This document shows positions 44,109 through 53,246 of a stretch of 64,000 bases of DNA, piece by piece. The stretch lies in NCBI RefSeq assembly GCF_004795105.1, contig NZ_SSBL01000010.1, positions 1-64,000 of the forward strand, read 5' to 3'. The notes beneath the pieces were generated by a model. It saw only the letters and a list, made by a program, of their open reading frames with translations. It did no database searches and was not told where the DNA came from. The stretch is from Streptomyces sp. A0642 (GTDB lineage: Bacteria > Actinomycetota > Actinomycetes > Streptomycetales > Streptomycetaceae). How positions within the stretch are numbered: position 1 is the stretch's first letter; each line of letters begins with the position of its first letter. The position numbers and the translations under genes were made by a program.

Positions 44109-44690
44109 TCACACCCCCAGGACCCCCTGCTTCTCCAGCGCTTTGCGCAACGCCCGCACGGCGTAGAAGGCACGGCTCTTGACGGTGCCGGGCGGTATGC
44201 CGAGGTGCTCGGCGGCCTGGCTGACGCTGCACTCCAGGTAGTACATGAGCCAGATGACGGTGCGTTGTTGCTCGTTGAGCTCCCCCAGGGCCTGCAACAC
44301 CACATGGGAGTCGATCGTCGACGCCGTGTTGTCGCTGGAGGCGTTCCCGTCCTCGACGGGCACGAGCTCCAGCGGCCTTGTCCGGCGAGCCCGGTGATGA
44401 TCGATGACGAGATTTCTGACCACGGTGAACAACCACGGTCTGAGGCTTTCGTTGCGGCTGCCCAGGTACGTGGCGTGCTTCCAGGCGCGGGCCGCGGTCT
44501 CCTGGAGAATGTCCTCCCCCTTGTGCCAGTCACCGTCCAGCAGACGCGCGGCATAGCGGACGAGCAACGGGCCGTACCGGTCGTAGATGTCCCTGATGAA
44601 GGCGTCGCAGTCGATGTCCGGTGCGGGGCGCCGGGCATCCGGCCGGGCCGGGGCGAGGGCAGTGGTCCCCGTTTCCATGATCCCGTTCAT
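44109..44690 (-). CDS. ECF-type RNA polymerase sigma factor
   Basis: 193 aa. Region 2 is visible at about residues 25-95 (DAFIRDIYDRYGPLLVRYAARLL, EDILQETAARAW, RPWLFTVVRNLVID), and region 4 at about 130-185 (LGELNEQQRTVIWLMYYLECSVSQAAEHLGIPPGTVKSRAFYAVRALRK). No anti-sigma gene adjoins it, which is unusual for the class. The start at 44690 is used; METG at 44678 is an alternative. It lies 102 bases downstream of an alpha/beta hydrolase gene on the same strand and may belong to a transcript beginning at the LAL regulator. Confidence 0.92.
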   Translation of the reverse strand: MNGIMETGTTALAPARPDARRPAPDIDCDAFIRDIYDRYGPLLVRYAARLLDGDWHKGEDILQETAARAWKHATYLGSRNESLRPWLFTVVRNLVIDHHRARRTRPLELVPVEDGNASSDNTASTIDSHVVLQALGELNEQQRTVIWLMYYLECSVSQAAEHLGIPPGTVKSRAFYAVRALRKALEKQGVLGV

Positions 44691-44792
44691 GAGAGACGCC
44701 CCATCCTGTTCGAGTGTTCCGTGCCGTGCTCACCCGCGTGCGCGGAGAACAGCGGGCACACGTGCTCCTTCACCATGGGAGAACGCCGGCTT

Positions 44793-45626
44793 TCAGGCTT
44801 CGAGGAAGTCGATGAGGGCGGCGTTGACCTCGGCTGCGTGGGTGAGCAGCAGCCCGTGCGGAGCACCGTCGATCTCGACGTACCGCGCATCGGGCAGGCG
44901 GCGGCGGAACTCGCGGGCCGTGGCGTCGATCGGCAGGATGCGGTCGGCGGTCCCGTGCAGGATCAGCGAGGGCACGTCGATGCGCTCCACATCGGCCCGG
45001 AAGTCCGTCAGCCACGCCGGGACGCACGCGTACGCCGCCATGGGCGCCGAGCCGATGGCGGTGGTCCAGTTCGCCCGCAGCGCGGCCTCGCTGAGCCGCG
45101 ACCCGAGCGTCTCGTCGGAGTTGAAGAAGTCGACGAAGAAGTTCTCGTACCAGGCATAGCGGTCGGCCTCCGCCTGCTCCGCGATGCCGTCGAAGAGGCT
45201 CTGCGGCACACCGGCGGGGTTGTCCGGCGTCTGGAGCAGGAACGGCTGGAGCGAACCGAGGAACGCCGCCTTCGCCACCCGCTGCGAGCCGTGGACGCCG
45301 AGGTAGCGGGCCACCTCGCCCGAGCCCATCGAGAACCCGACGAGAACCACGTCACGCAGGTCCAGCTGCGTCAGTACGGTGTCCAGGTCGGCGGCGAAGG
45401 TGTCGTAGTCGTAGCCCGTCATGGTCTTGCTCGACCGGCCGAAGCCGCGGCGGTCGTAGATGATGACGCGGTAGCCGGCCTTGACCAGCGCGTCCGTCTG
45501 CTTCTCCCACGACCGCCCGTCCAGCGGGTACCCGTGGATCAGGACGACCGGCTGCCCGGAGCCGTGGTCCTCGTAGTAGAGCTCGATGCCGGTCGAGCCC
45601 TCGGCGCCGACGGTGATGGTTCCCAT
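44793..45626 (-). CDS. Alpha/beta hydrolase, non-haem chloroperoxidase-like
   Basis: 277 aa. The nucleophile is Ser99 in VGFSMGSGE. The oxyanion-hole strand is VVLIHGYPLDGRSW, the acid Asp is in HGTADRILPID and the histidine in DGAPHGLLLTH. This pattern is that of cofactor-free haloperoxidases and related esterases. No signal peptide; cytoplasmic. The start at 45626 follows GGGAGGGC; the earlier start adds an unrelated stretch. It sits between the LAL regulator and the sigma factor on the same strand. The natural substrate cannot be told. Confidence 0.88.
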   Translation of the reverse strand: MGTITVGAEGSTGIELYYEDHGSGQPVVLIHGYPLDGRSWEKQTDALVKAGYRVIIYDRRGFGRSSKTMTGYDYDTFAADLDTVLTQLDLRDVVLVGFSMGSGEVARYLGVHGSQRVAKAAFLGSLQPFLLQTPDNPAGVPQSLFDGIAEQAEADRYAWYENFFVDFFNSDETLGSRLSEAALRANWTTAIGSAPMAAYACVPAWLTDFRADVERIDVPSLILHGTADRILPIDATAREFRRRLPDARYVEIDGAPHGLLLTHAAEVNAALIDFLEA

Positions 45627-45729
45627 GGTGTGCCCTCCCGCCCGTCCACGACGTGTGAACCGGGCATGGCACGAACCTAGGAAACAAGCAGGGTGCACCG
45701 CGTCCGTCGGATGACGTCTTCGGCGTACG

Positions 45730-48480
45730 TCATGATGCTGCGCCTTCGGGGTACGTCATCGTGCCCCCCAGCACCGCGGCGAGTTCGCCCCGGGACGTCA
45801 CACCCAGTTTGGGGAACATCCGCTGGAGATGGGTGCTCACCGTCCTCGGCGAGACGTACAGCCGCTCGCCGATCTCCCGGTTCGTCAGACCCTGGGCGGC
45901 GAGCTGGGCGACATGCAGCTCGGTCGAGGTCAGCCGGTCGACGGCGGCCGGATCCTGGCGGGGGGACGACGCGCCCGCGGCGCGCAGCTCCTGCCGTGCC
46001 CGCTCCGCCCACGCCGACGCGCCGAGGGCGTCGAAGATCTCACGGGCGGCCTGCAGGAGGACGCGGGACTCGGCGGGCCGCCGGTGACGCCGCAGCCACT
46101 CGCCCAGGGCGAGGCGCGCCCGCGCCCGCTCGAACGGCCAGTCCGTGGGGACGGCGTCGAGGGCCGCCCGGTAGAGCGGTTCCGCGTCGTCCTGCGGGCT
46201 CAGCAGGGCCCGGCCCAGTCGCAACCCGCAGAGCAGGGCGGGGGAAGAAGTCATCTCCCCGAGCGGGGTCAGCTCCCGCATGACGTCGCGTGCCACCTCC
46301 GCGGATTCGCTGCGGACAGCCGCCTCGACCAGCTCCGCGACCGCGTAGAAGCGCAGCCAGGGGTGGAACGCGGGGTCAGCCGGGTCGAAGACGCGGTGCA
46401 GGTGGCCGAACGCGTCGCCGTAGCGGCCCTCGCAGAGCGCCGCCTGCCCGCGGGCCGTCTGCAGGATGGCCAGCGCCGGGCGCCCTCCGCTGGGAAGGGC
46501 CTCGCGCTCGGCTTCCGCCGCCCACGCCTCCGCCGAGGGGTCGCCGCTGACGGCGGCCAGTTGCGCGCGGATGGCGTTCACCATCGCGTGTACGAGAGGC
46601 TGGCTGGTCTCGCGGGCCAGTGACGCGGCCTCCTCCGCGGCGAGGAGACCGGCGCGCACGTCGCCCAGCCGTGCGGCGCTCCCCGCCTGGACGCAGAGGG
46701 CGCGGGCCAGCATCGACAGCCTGCCCTGCGCTCGCAGGGCGTCCAGCGACCTCGCCGTCAGCCGGCTGGCCAGGGCGGGAGCGCCCACCGTCACGGCGGC
46801 GCCGCCCAGGAGCTGGTCCCCCTCCGCGTTCTCCGAGGAGCGCTCCAGCTGTCGCGCCAGGTCTTCCATGACCGCTCCCCCGCGCTCGACCGGCGCCGAG
46901 TACGCCCGCAGGGCGACCAGGTCGGCGTTGTCGGCGTGCACGGGCATCCGGTCGGCGGCGGCGGCGACCCGCTCGCGGGCGGCCGGTCCCGGCTCTCCCC
47001 AGAAGCACTGCAGGACCGCGCCCCACAGCATGCGCAGCCCCAGTGTCGGCTCGCCCCCCGCGGCGATCTCGACCGCCAGCTCGGCCAGCTCGGCGGTCGC
47101 CGCGCCCTCGCCCCGCGTCCCCTCGGCCAGAGCGATGCTGACCCAGGCCGCGCGGCCTTGGTCGCGGACCGAGAGGTCCAGTGCGCGCGCCTGGGCCAGC
47201 AGATGCGCCGCGACGTCTCCTTGGCCCGACTCCAGCGCGAGTTCCGCCGCCCGGAGCAGCCGGTCCGCCCGCGCGGAGGGGTCCTTCGTCAGCTCTGCCG
47301 CCCGCCTCAGCGCGGCAAGGGCCGCGGCGGCCCCGCCTCGCCGCAGGGCCCTGCCGGCGGTGGAGTCCAGATCCCGTGCCACCCGTTCGTCGAGACCGGC
47401 GGTGGCGGCGGCACGGTGCCACGCCTGCCGATCCGGCTGCCCCTGGAGCGCGGCGGCCAGAGCGGCGTGTGCGGCTTGTCGTTCCGCGGCGGTGGCGGCG
47501 TGGTACATCGCCGAGCGGACGAGCGGATGCCTGAACGCCAGCCCCTGGGCTTCCACCAGACCCGCGTCGACCGCTGCCTCGAAAGCGGCGACGTCGACCG
47601 CCGTCCCGAGCATCCGGGTCGCCGCGGCGAGGCATTCGTCCATCGTGCCGTCACCGTTGAGGGCCGACAGGAGCAGGACCGCACGGGTGTCGGCCGGGAG
47701 GCGGGAGACCCGCGCCGTGAAGGTCCGCTCCAGCCGCGCGGTCAGCGGCAGCGGGCCCGGGTTGAGCGCGTACGCCCCGCCGACCGCCTGCAGCGCGACC
47801 GGCAGCTCGGTCAGCGCCAGGGGGTTCCCGGCGGACTCCTCCAACAGCCGCCGCCTGACCTGCTGTCCCAGGCCGGGGGCCACCGCGTCCAGCACCTCGC
47901 CCGACACCTCGTCCGTCAGCGGACCCAGGTGCAGCACCGGCAGGCCGGCGCTGCTGAGGCGGTCGTCGAGGCGACGGGTGACGGCGACCAGGACGAGGGG
48001 ATCGGACTCGATCCGCCGCGCCACGAACCCGAGCACGTCGAGGCTGGCACTGTCCATCCAGTGGGCGTCCTCGACGACCACCAGGAGCGGCGCCTCCGCT
48101 GCCGCGTCCGTCAGCAGAGTCAGCGCGGCCAGGCCGACGAGGTACAGGTCGGGGACGGCCTCGTCGACGAGCCCGACGGCTGCGAGCAGCGCCGTACGCT
48201 GGCGCCCGGGCAGGCCGTCGATCCGGTCCCGCAGCTGGTGAACCAGCTGGTGCAGGCCGGCATAGGGCAGGTTCTCCTCCGACTGGACCCCCACCGCAGT
48301 GATCACATGGGTCCCGCCGCGCGCTGCCGCGGCAGCGGCCTCCGTGACCAGCGCCGACTTCCCGATCCCCGGCGCGCCGATGATCACCGTCGCGCCGCCC
48401 GACCCGGTGGCCCCCTGCTCGACCAGGGCGGCAAGCGCGCGACGCTCCGGCTCGCGACCCAGCAGCGCCCGCCGTTGCAT
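45730..48480 (-). CDS. Large ATP-binding LuxR-family regulator (LAL)
   Basis: 916 aa. An N-terminal AAA-like ATPase carries Walker A VIIGAPGIGKSAL near residue 35 and a Walker B-like LLVVVEDAHWMD near residue 140. A long alpha-helical TPR-like middle follows (about 350-830). The C-terminal LuxR HTH is LTSTELHVAQLAAQGLTNREIGERLYVSPRTVSTHLQRMFPKLGV. This is the MalT/LAL architecture, typical of Streptomyces pathway-specific activators. The ribosome site GGAG precedes the ATG. Its likely targets are the hydrolase and sigma factor genes that follow on the same strand; this is inferred from position only. Confidence 0.93.
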   Translation of the reverse strand: MQRRALLGREPERRALAALVEQGATGSGGATVIIGAPGIGKSALVTEAAAAAARGGTHVITAVGVQSEENLPYAGLHQLVHQLRDRIDGLPGRQRTALLAAVGLVDEAVPDLYLVGLAALTLLTDAAAEAPLLVVVEDAHWMDSASLDVLGFVARRIESDPLVLVAVTRRLDDRLSSAGLPVLHLGPLTDEVSGEVLDAVAPGLGQQVRRRLLEESAGNPLALTELPVALQAVGGAYALNPGPLPLTARLERTFTARVSRLPADTRAVLLLSALNGDGTMDECLAAATRMLGTAVDVAAFEAAVDAGLVEAQGLAFRHPLVRSAMYHAATAAERQAAHAALAAALQGQPDRQAWHRAAATAGLDERVARDLDSTAGRALRRGGAAAALAALRRAAELTKDPSARADRLLRAAELALESGQGDVAAHLLAQARALDLSVRDQGRAAWVSIALAEGTRGEGAATAELAELAVEIAAGGEPTLGLRMLWGAVLQCFWGEPGPAARERVAAAADRMPVHADNADLVALRAYSAPVERGGAVMEDLARQLERSSENAEGDQLLGGAAVTVGAPALASRLTARSLDALRAQGRLSMLARALCVQAGSAARLGDVRAGLLAAEEAASLARETSQPLVHAMVNAIRAQLAAVSGDPSAEAWAAEAEREALPSGGRPALAILQTARGQAALCEGRYGDAFGHLHRVFDPADPAFHPWLRFYAVAELVEAAVRSESAEVARDVMRELTPLGEMTSSPALLCGLRLGRALLSPQDDAEPLYRAALDAVPTDWPFERARARLALGEWLRRHRRPAESRVLLQAAREIFDALGASAWAERARQELRAAGASSPRQDPAAVDRLTSTELHVAQLAAQGLTNREIGERLYVSPRTVSTHLQRMFPKLGVTSRGELAAVLGGTMTYPEGAAS

Positions 48481-49009
48481 GGCTCACTCCGTTTCTCTGC
48501 GCCTTCCCAGCACCCGAAGGCTCCGCGTCCTCGCGGAACCAGGCGCCCCGGCGGCATCTGCCCTGGCGGGCGGTCCGGAGGCCGAGTCCGGACGCCGTCC
48601 GTGCAATGGTATGCACGCTCCTGGGCGGGAGTGACCGCGGCCGCCGAACCGTGCTGCCCGGATCAGCGCGGGCCGAACGGCCTTCCTACGTGTCCTGGGG
48701 CGTCGGGCCCTCCGCACCGGCCGGCGTACTGGGGAGCATCGAGTCCGTCGCGCACCCCCTCACGGTGGCTCAACGGTCTCCGGGGCTGGCAGCAGTGCAG
48801 CAGAGTCACCAGTGCCGCCCTCCTCGCTTCTCTCGCCTCGCCTCGCCTCGGGAGGAGAGCTGAGCCGTGACGTTTTCCATGACCGCGGTGCCGTCGTCGA
48901 AGGTCGTCTCAGGTGCGGGCCGACGGAAGCCCTTGGCCAGGACGGCCAGGTGGACGACGCCGCTCGAGCCGACCTCGACAAGACACCGGCCCGCTTCGCA
49001 CCCCGGCCG
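48481..49009. other. 529-base gap without a supportable gene
   Basis: This lies between the LAL start (48480) and the DeoR stop. On the minus strand a short frame after the DeoR stop reads VEVGSSGVVHLAVLAKGF and ends in a stop at about 48808, but it has no start in a credible place and resembles nothing I can name. A CGCCT direct repeat occurs near 48835-48850. No hairpin stands out. Confidence 0.35.
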
Positions 49010-49768
49010 TCAGCCGGCCGCCAGGATCTCCACGCCGTGCGCGGCGAGTTGTTCGAGGACGGGGTGGCCGGAGTCGGCGTCGGTGATCAGTCCGCTGATG
49101 CCCTCCCAGGGCAGGACCCGGAACCGGGAGGCGGTGCCGATCTTCTCGGCCGAGGCGAGGATGTAGGTGTCCGAGGCCCGTGCGGCCAGTGCACGTTTCA
49201 TCGCCGCCTCCTCCGCGTCCCCCGTGGTGAGTCCGGCCTCGGGGTGGACGCCGGTGACGCCGAGGAGACAGAGCTCGGCCGAGACGTTCAGGGCGGCCTC
49301 GACGGCAGCGGCGCCGCAGGTGACCGCCGAGTGCTTGAAGAGGCGTCCGCCGAGGAGGAAGACCTCGGCCCGGGGGTGGTCGAGCAGTGCGACCGCGACC
49401 GTCGGACTGTGGGTGATCACGGTGCAGGCCAGGTCCGGGGGGAGGGCCTGGGCGACGGCGAGCGCGGTGGTGCCGCCGTCCAGGATCAGGGCGCTGCCGG
49501 GCCGCACGAGCGCGGCGGCGACCGCGGCCACCTGCCGCTTGCCGTCCGGGGAGACGGTCCGCCGGGCGGCGTAGTCCACGAGGGCCGGGGAGACGGGCAG
49601 AGCTCCGCCGTAGACGCGCTGGCACAGCCCTTCGGCGGCGAGGTCGCGCAGGTCGCGGCGCACGCTGTCCTCGGAGATACCCAGGGTGGCGGCGACGTCC
49701 TTGGCGACGATCTTGCCCTCCCGAGCAAGCAGATCCAGCAGGTGGTCTCGTCTCTCAGCAGCCAGCAT
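49010..49768 (-). CDS. DeoR-family transcriptional regulator
   Basis: 252 aa. The DeoR HTH is at the N-terminus (RRDHLLDLLAREGKIVAKDVAATLGISEDSVRRDLRDLAAEG). The DeoR C-terminal sensor domain binds a phosphorylated sugar (ALILDGGTTALAVAQAL; VFLLGGRLFKHSAVTCGAAAVEAL, LCLLGVTGVHPEAGL). The start at 49768 follows GGAGGA; the longer upstream frame would run through the divergent gene's promoter. It is divergent, across 49 bases, from the DUF4406-like and Nudix genes and probably represses them; GTTGCAC-N5-TGCATG near 49787-49804 is a possible operator. It probably responds to a sugar phosphate or nucleoside-derived metabolite. Confidence 0.92.
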   Translation of the reverse strand: MLAAERRDHLLDLLAREGKIVAKDVAATLGISEDSVRRDLRDLAAEGLCQRVYGGALPVSPALVDYAARRTVSPDGKRQVAAVAAALVRPGSALILDGGTTALAVAQALPPDLACTVITHSPTVAVALLDHPRAEVFLLGGRLFKHSAVTCGAAAVEAALNVSAELCLLGVTGVHPEAGLTTGDAEEAAMKRALAARASDTYILASAEKIGTASRFRVLPWEGISGLITDADSGHPVLEQLAAHGVEILAAG

Positions 49769-49817
49769 CCGCACTTCCTCCTGTTGTTGCACGTTTCTGC
49801 ATGTATCGTAGCCCACC

Positions 49818-50201
49818 ATGACCGAGAAGCCGATGCTCATCCTCATCGCCGGCCCGTACCGCTCGGGAACGGACGGCGACCCGCAGGCCATGGCGGCCAA
49901 CCTCGCCCGCCTCGAAGCGGCGGCCTGGCCGGTCTTCGCCGCCGGCCACGTCCCGATGATCGGGGAATGGGTCGCCCTTCCCGTCCTGCGCTCCGCGGGT
50001 GCGGGCCCCACCGATCCCCTCGCCGACCAGGTCCTCTACCCGACCGCCGATCGCCTGCTCGCCCGCTGCGACGCGGTGCTCCGGCTCCCGGGCGACTCCA
50101 CCGGAGCCGACCAGGACGTCGCCACCGCCCGCCGCCGCGGCCTGCCCGTCTACCACCACGTGGACGAGATCCCGCACCGCACCCCGCAGGAGACGGCATG
50201 A
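49818..50201 (+). CDS. DUF4406 / nucleoside 2-deoxyribosyltransferase-like protein
   Basis: 127 aa. The N-terminus MLILIAGPYRSG, a mid GHVPMIGEW and LARCDAVLRLPGDSTGADQDVATARRRGLPVY near the end fit the Rossmann-like fold of DUF4406 and nucleoside 2-deoxyribosyltransferases. In those families the GPYR loop and the Gly-Ser-Gly-Asp region hold the nucleoside. The catalytic Glu of true transferases is not certain here. It overlaps the Nudix gene by 4 bases (ATGA), which suggests the two handle the same nucleotide. It lacks a clear ribosome site and may be leaderless or nearly so. Confidence 0.7.
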   Translation: MTEKPMLILIAGPYRSGTDGDPQAMAANLARLEAAAWPVFAAGHVPMIGEWVALPVLRSAGAGPTDPLADQVLYPTADRLLARCDAVLRLPGDSTGADQDVATARRRGLPVYHHVDEIPHRTPQETA

Positions 50202-50875
50202 CCCCCGGCCCCGGTACCGACATCCCCGACCACCGCGGCCGCACCGGTCTCGATCAAGCCGGCCGGGACCTGGAGCGCAATCCCGACGTCGTGGTCCGCG
50301 ACGTGGAACTCACCTCGCAGGGCTGGCACGTCCTGCGCCGCACCACCTTCGACTACCGGCGCAGGGACGGCCGCTGGGTCACCCAGCAACGCGAGACCTA
50401 CGACCGCGGAAACGGCGCGGTCGTCCTGCCCTACGACGCCGAACGCGGCCGCGTGCTGCTCACCCGCCAGTTCCGCTACCCGGCCTACGTCAACGACCAT
50501 CCGGACGGCATGCTCGTCGAGGCCGCGGCCGGGCTGCTCGACGGCGACGACCCGCTCGCCGCCATCCGGCGCGAGAGCGCCGAGGAGCTCGGCGTCGCAC
50601 TGGGCCCTCTCACCCACGTCCTCGACGCCTACATGAGCCCCGGCTCCGTCACCGAGCGCCTGCACTTCTACGCCGCCTCCTACACCCCGGCCGACCGCAC
50701 CGGAGAAGGCGGCGGAGTCGAGGAGGAAGGCGAGGACATCGAAGTGCTCGAACTGCCCTTCACCGAAGCCCTCGCCATGGTCCGCGACGGCCGCATCACC
50801 GATGGCAAGACCATCCTGCTCCTGCAATGGGCCGCCCTGGACGGGCCCTTCGCCGCCGTAGCGGCCGTGCACTGA
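50198..50875 (+). CDS. Nudix hydrolase, ADP-ribose/nucleotide-sugar pyrophosphatase type
   Basis: 225 aa from the ATG at 50198. The Nudix box lies at about residues 110-135 (GLLDGDDPLAAIRRESAEELGV). It agrees with the pattern Gx5Ex7REUxEExGU except that the first Glu is Asp. VLLTRQFRYPAYV before it and LDAYMSPGSVTERLHFYAASY after it are typical of the ADP-ribose pyrophosphatase / NudK group. It would cleave a nucleoside-diphosphate sugar to a nucleoside monophosphate and a sugar phosphate, a plausible DeoR effector. It is translationally coupled to the DUF4406-like gene. Confidence 0.9.
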   Translation: MTPGPGTDIPDHRGRTGLDQAGRDLERNPDVVVRDVELTSQGWHVLRRTTFDYRRRDGRWVTQQRETYDRGNGAVVLPYDAERGRVLLTRQFRYPAYVNDHPDGMLVEAAAGLLDGDDPLAAIRRESAEELGVALGPLTHVLDAYMSPGSVTERLHFYAASYTPADRTGEGGGVEEEGEDIEVLELPFTEALAMVRDGRITDGKTILLLQWAALDGPFAAVAAVH

Positions 50876-51114
50876 TACCCGCCTGGGGGCTCCGAGGGAT
50901 CAGCCATGACGCCGTCGGGGCCCGGTCGGTGGGGCGCACCGTGCAACGCCGGTGCGCCGGCCCGGGGTGGGGCCGTTAGGGATCGGCGTCAGCCGCGGCG
51001 AGGACGGAGATTGCCGTGCCGGCTCGCGCCACCGGTGTCATGGGCGGTGCTGGAGTAGCAGGCTCCTGGGCGGCGCGAGCCCCTCGCAGAAGAGAGCCGG
51101 GAAGGTGACCCGCC

Positions 51115-52386
51115 CTACCGTCCGGCGCGTTTCCACGCGTCGACGAACTCCCGGTAGAGGAAGCGCTGGAAAGGTTGCGCACCGGAGAAGGCAAACTGCT
51201 TGCCGAGCGTGCGCGCACCGAACCAGAGCCCGCTGACCATCGGCACCCCTGTGGCGACCTCACCCACCGAGGCCACTGTGCCGACCAGTTCGCGTTCCAT
51301 CGCCGACAGCTCCACCCGGCGCAGGCCGAGGCGTTCCAACAGTTGGCGTTTGACGCCCTCGATGTCGCGGGCGAGACGGACGTAGTCCTCGTCGGTGACA
51401 CAACGCTCCACTGCCACCCGCAGATCGGAGGCACGGTCGCGGTACTGCCGGATGCGTGTGGCCACCAGCCTGATCCAGTCCCGGTCGCTGCGTCTGCCGA
51501 CCTCGTTCGGCGTCCACAGGCGTCCGCCCAGCAGCGGCAGCTCGAGTTGGAGGAGTTGGAGCCGGTGGCTGTCGTCCTGGCCCGCGGCCTGGCTGAGGGT
51601 GGCGTGGATGCCACGCACCGACTGGATCAGGTCGAGGACCCGGCCCTCGTCCGCGCCCTGACGGGTCATGTCGAAGGTCAGGGAGAAGTCCCGGCGCATC
51701 GGATGCGACTGGTAGGAGACGGCCGCGGCTTCGGCCCTGGCCCTGTATTTCATGCCGCGCGCGAGCGTGGCCATGAGGTAGTTGCCCTGGGTGGGAGCGG
51801 CGATCCCCTTGAGCGCCTCGCCCAGCAGGACCGCCGCCGCACGGGCCCATTCACCGAACGCGTCCTCCTCCACGCCGTCACGCGTCGATATGCGCTGGTC
51901 GTGGTGCCCTGCGACTCGACGGACCTGACGCTCCTGGAAGGCGCTCCAGTCCCGTATACGGGACGACAGGGCGTCCTGGCCGCCCGCGCTGGCGGTGTCG
52001 CAGACGAATGCCTGCTCGACGAATCTGGCCATGCTGGTGAGGCCGTGCACGGTCTGCAGATCGTGCACGGCGGCGGCCTCGAGCGCGGCTGCGGCCTCCT
52101 GCTGAGCCGGGCCGAGGTGTAACGGACGCAGCAGCCCCGAGTCGACCAGTGCACGGAGCAGGTAGGGGCGGTCACCGAAGTCCTGCGCACTCGGCGCGTG
52201 CAGCACGGGGTGAGCCACGTAGACCTCGGACATGAAGATCAAGGACTGGACGACCTCCACGAAGCACTGTCGCGCGAAGGGGTCCTCGGGCGCCTCGCGC
52301 CGATTCTGCGAGAGGAGGAACTCCTCGGCGCTGATGAGCGAGGTGACGTCGATCGCGACGTCGGTGTTCGCCTGCCGCTCTCTCAT
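51115..52386 (-). CDS. Hypothetical 423-aa protein coupled to a phosphatase-fold gene
   Basis: I do not recognise a family. The protein appears mostly alpha-helical, with no signal peptide or membrane segment. Noticeable segments are DVTSLISAEEFLLSQNRR at the start, LPLLGGRLWTPNEVGRRSDRDW (about 290) and GLWFGARTLGKQFAFSGAQPFQRFLYREFVDAWKR at the end. It has long runs of acidic and basic residues and no obvious nucleotide-binding motif. Its ATG overlaps the stop of the phosphatase-fold gene by 4 bases (ATGA), so both are made from one transcript. The neighbourhood (EcsC-like protein, methyltransferase remnant) looks accessory, so it may belong to a stress, signalling or defence cassette. Confidence 0.8.
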   Translation of the reverse strand: MRERQANTDVAIDVTSLISAEEFLLSQNRREAPEDPFARQCFVEVVQSLIFMSEVYVAHPVLHAPSAQDFGDRPYLLRALVDSGLLRPLHLGPAQQEAAAALEAAAVHDLQTVHGLTSMARFVEQAFVCDTASAGGQDALSSRIRDWSAFQERQVRRVAGHHDQRISTRDGVEEDAFGEWARAAAVLLGEALKGIAAPTQGNYLMATLARGMKYRARAEAAAVSYQSHPMRRDFSLTFDMTRQGADEGRVLDLIQSVRGIHATLSQAAGQDDSHRLQLLQLELPLLGGRLWTPNEVGRRSDRDWIRLVATRIRQYRDRASDLRVAVERCVTDEDYVRLARDIEGVKRQLLERLGLRRVELSAMERELVGTVASVGEVATGVPMVSGLWFGARTLGKQFAFSGAQPFQRFLYREFVDAWKRAGR

Positions 52387-53246
52387 GACCTGGCCGCCTT
52401 CAGGAACCAGTCGACGGTCTCGGGTCGTCCGGTCACGTCGGAGCTGAAGGTGGGAGTCGGCTCCACCAGGAAGTCGCGGGTCAGCGTCAGCGGCTCGCCG
52501 TCCTCACCGCAACTGCGCAGGCCGGCCGCGGCGGCGAGGCACAGTCCCGCGGCGCCGTCCCACAGCTTCTGGTTCCTGCGCCAGAACAGGTCGAAGGGCG
52601 GCAGTCCGGGCGTCGTCAGGTCGCTGAGGTCGAGAGCGGTGCGCAGCATGTCGAGCGTCTGCGAGGTGGTCCTCGTCTTGAGGGCGTAACCGGCCTGGCG
52701 CGCCGCTGCGTCGAAGGCGGGTCGCTCCTCGCCCCGGCTCCGGGTCACCGACAGGTGCCCGCCCGCCTCGGCTTGGCCGGCGGGCGCGACCGTGTGGCCG
52801 TTCAGCCACAACTGGCGCGTCCGGGCGTCGGCGGTTACCGAGACCGGTGTACGTCCGCTGCCGAGCTCAGGAGCGAGGATGAAGGCCGCGCTGGGCTGCC
52901 ATTCCTCCAGGAGGCACACGACCGAGCAGAACTCCACGCTCTCCCCCCGGACGAACTCAGCGGTGCCGTCGATGGGGTCCACCACCCAGACGCGCCCGCT
53001 GGAGGCGAGGACTTCCGTGCGGGCCCCCGACTGCTCGTCCTCCTCGGCGATCACCACGGCGTCCGGGCCATCGAAGGCGCGGATCGCCGCCACGACCAAT
53101 TCCTGTACCGCGATATCAGCCTGCGTGAGGAGGGTCCGGTCGTCCTTGACCTCGACGGGCAGGTCGGCCAGCCGTGACCTGTAATCCGCGAAGACCGGCA
53201 GGAGTTGCTCCTCCAATGTGGACCAGAGAGATTGGATGGGCGACAT
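52383..53246 (-). CDS. Inositol monophosphatase / CysQ-like phosphatase
   Basis: 287 aa. Metal-binding motifs of the Li-sensitive phosphatase fold are VIAEEDEQS (motif with Glu-Glu), WVVDPIDGTAEF (DPIDGT, the signature) and LWDGAAGLCLA (WDGAAG). These enzymes remove phosphate from inositol phosphate, fructose 1,6-bisphosphate or 3'-phosphoadenosine nucleotides. The exact substrate cannot be told. The ATG at 53246 opens the two-gene unit with the 423-aa hypothetical. Pairing with an unknown protein outside any sulfate or inositol locus is unusual and hints at a dedicated signal molecule. Confidence 0.85.
   Translation of the reverse strand: MSPIQSLWSTLEEQLLPVFADYRSRLADLPVEVKDDRTLLTQADIAVQELVVAAIRAFDGPDAVVIAEEDEQSGARTEVLASSGRVWVVDPIDGTAEFVRGESVEFCSVVCLLEEWQPSAAFILAPELGSGRTPVSVTADARTRQLWLNGHTVAPAGQAEAGGHLSVTRSRGEERPAFDAAARQAGYALKTRTTSQTLDMLRTALDLSDLTTPGLPPFDLFWRRNQKLWDGAAGLCLAAAAGLRSCGEDGEPLTLTRDFLVEPTPTFSSDVTGRPETVDWFLKAARS

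Noticed and set aside
48808..49009. Minus-strand frame after the DeoR stop reading VEVGSSGVVHLAVLAKGF
   Set aside because: No start codon or ribosome site in a credible place and no family recognised; kept only as part of the gap description.
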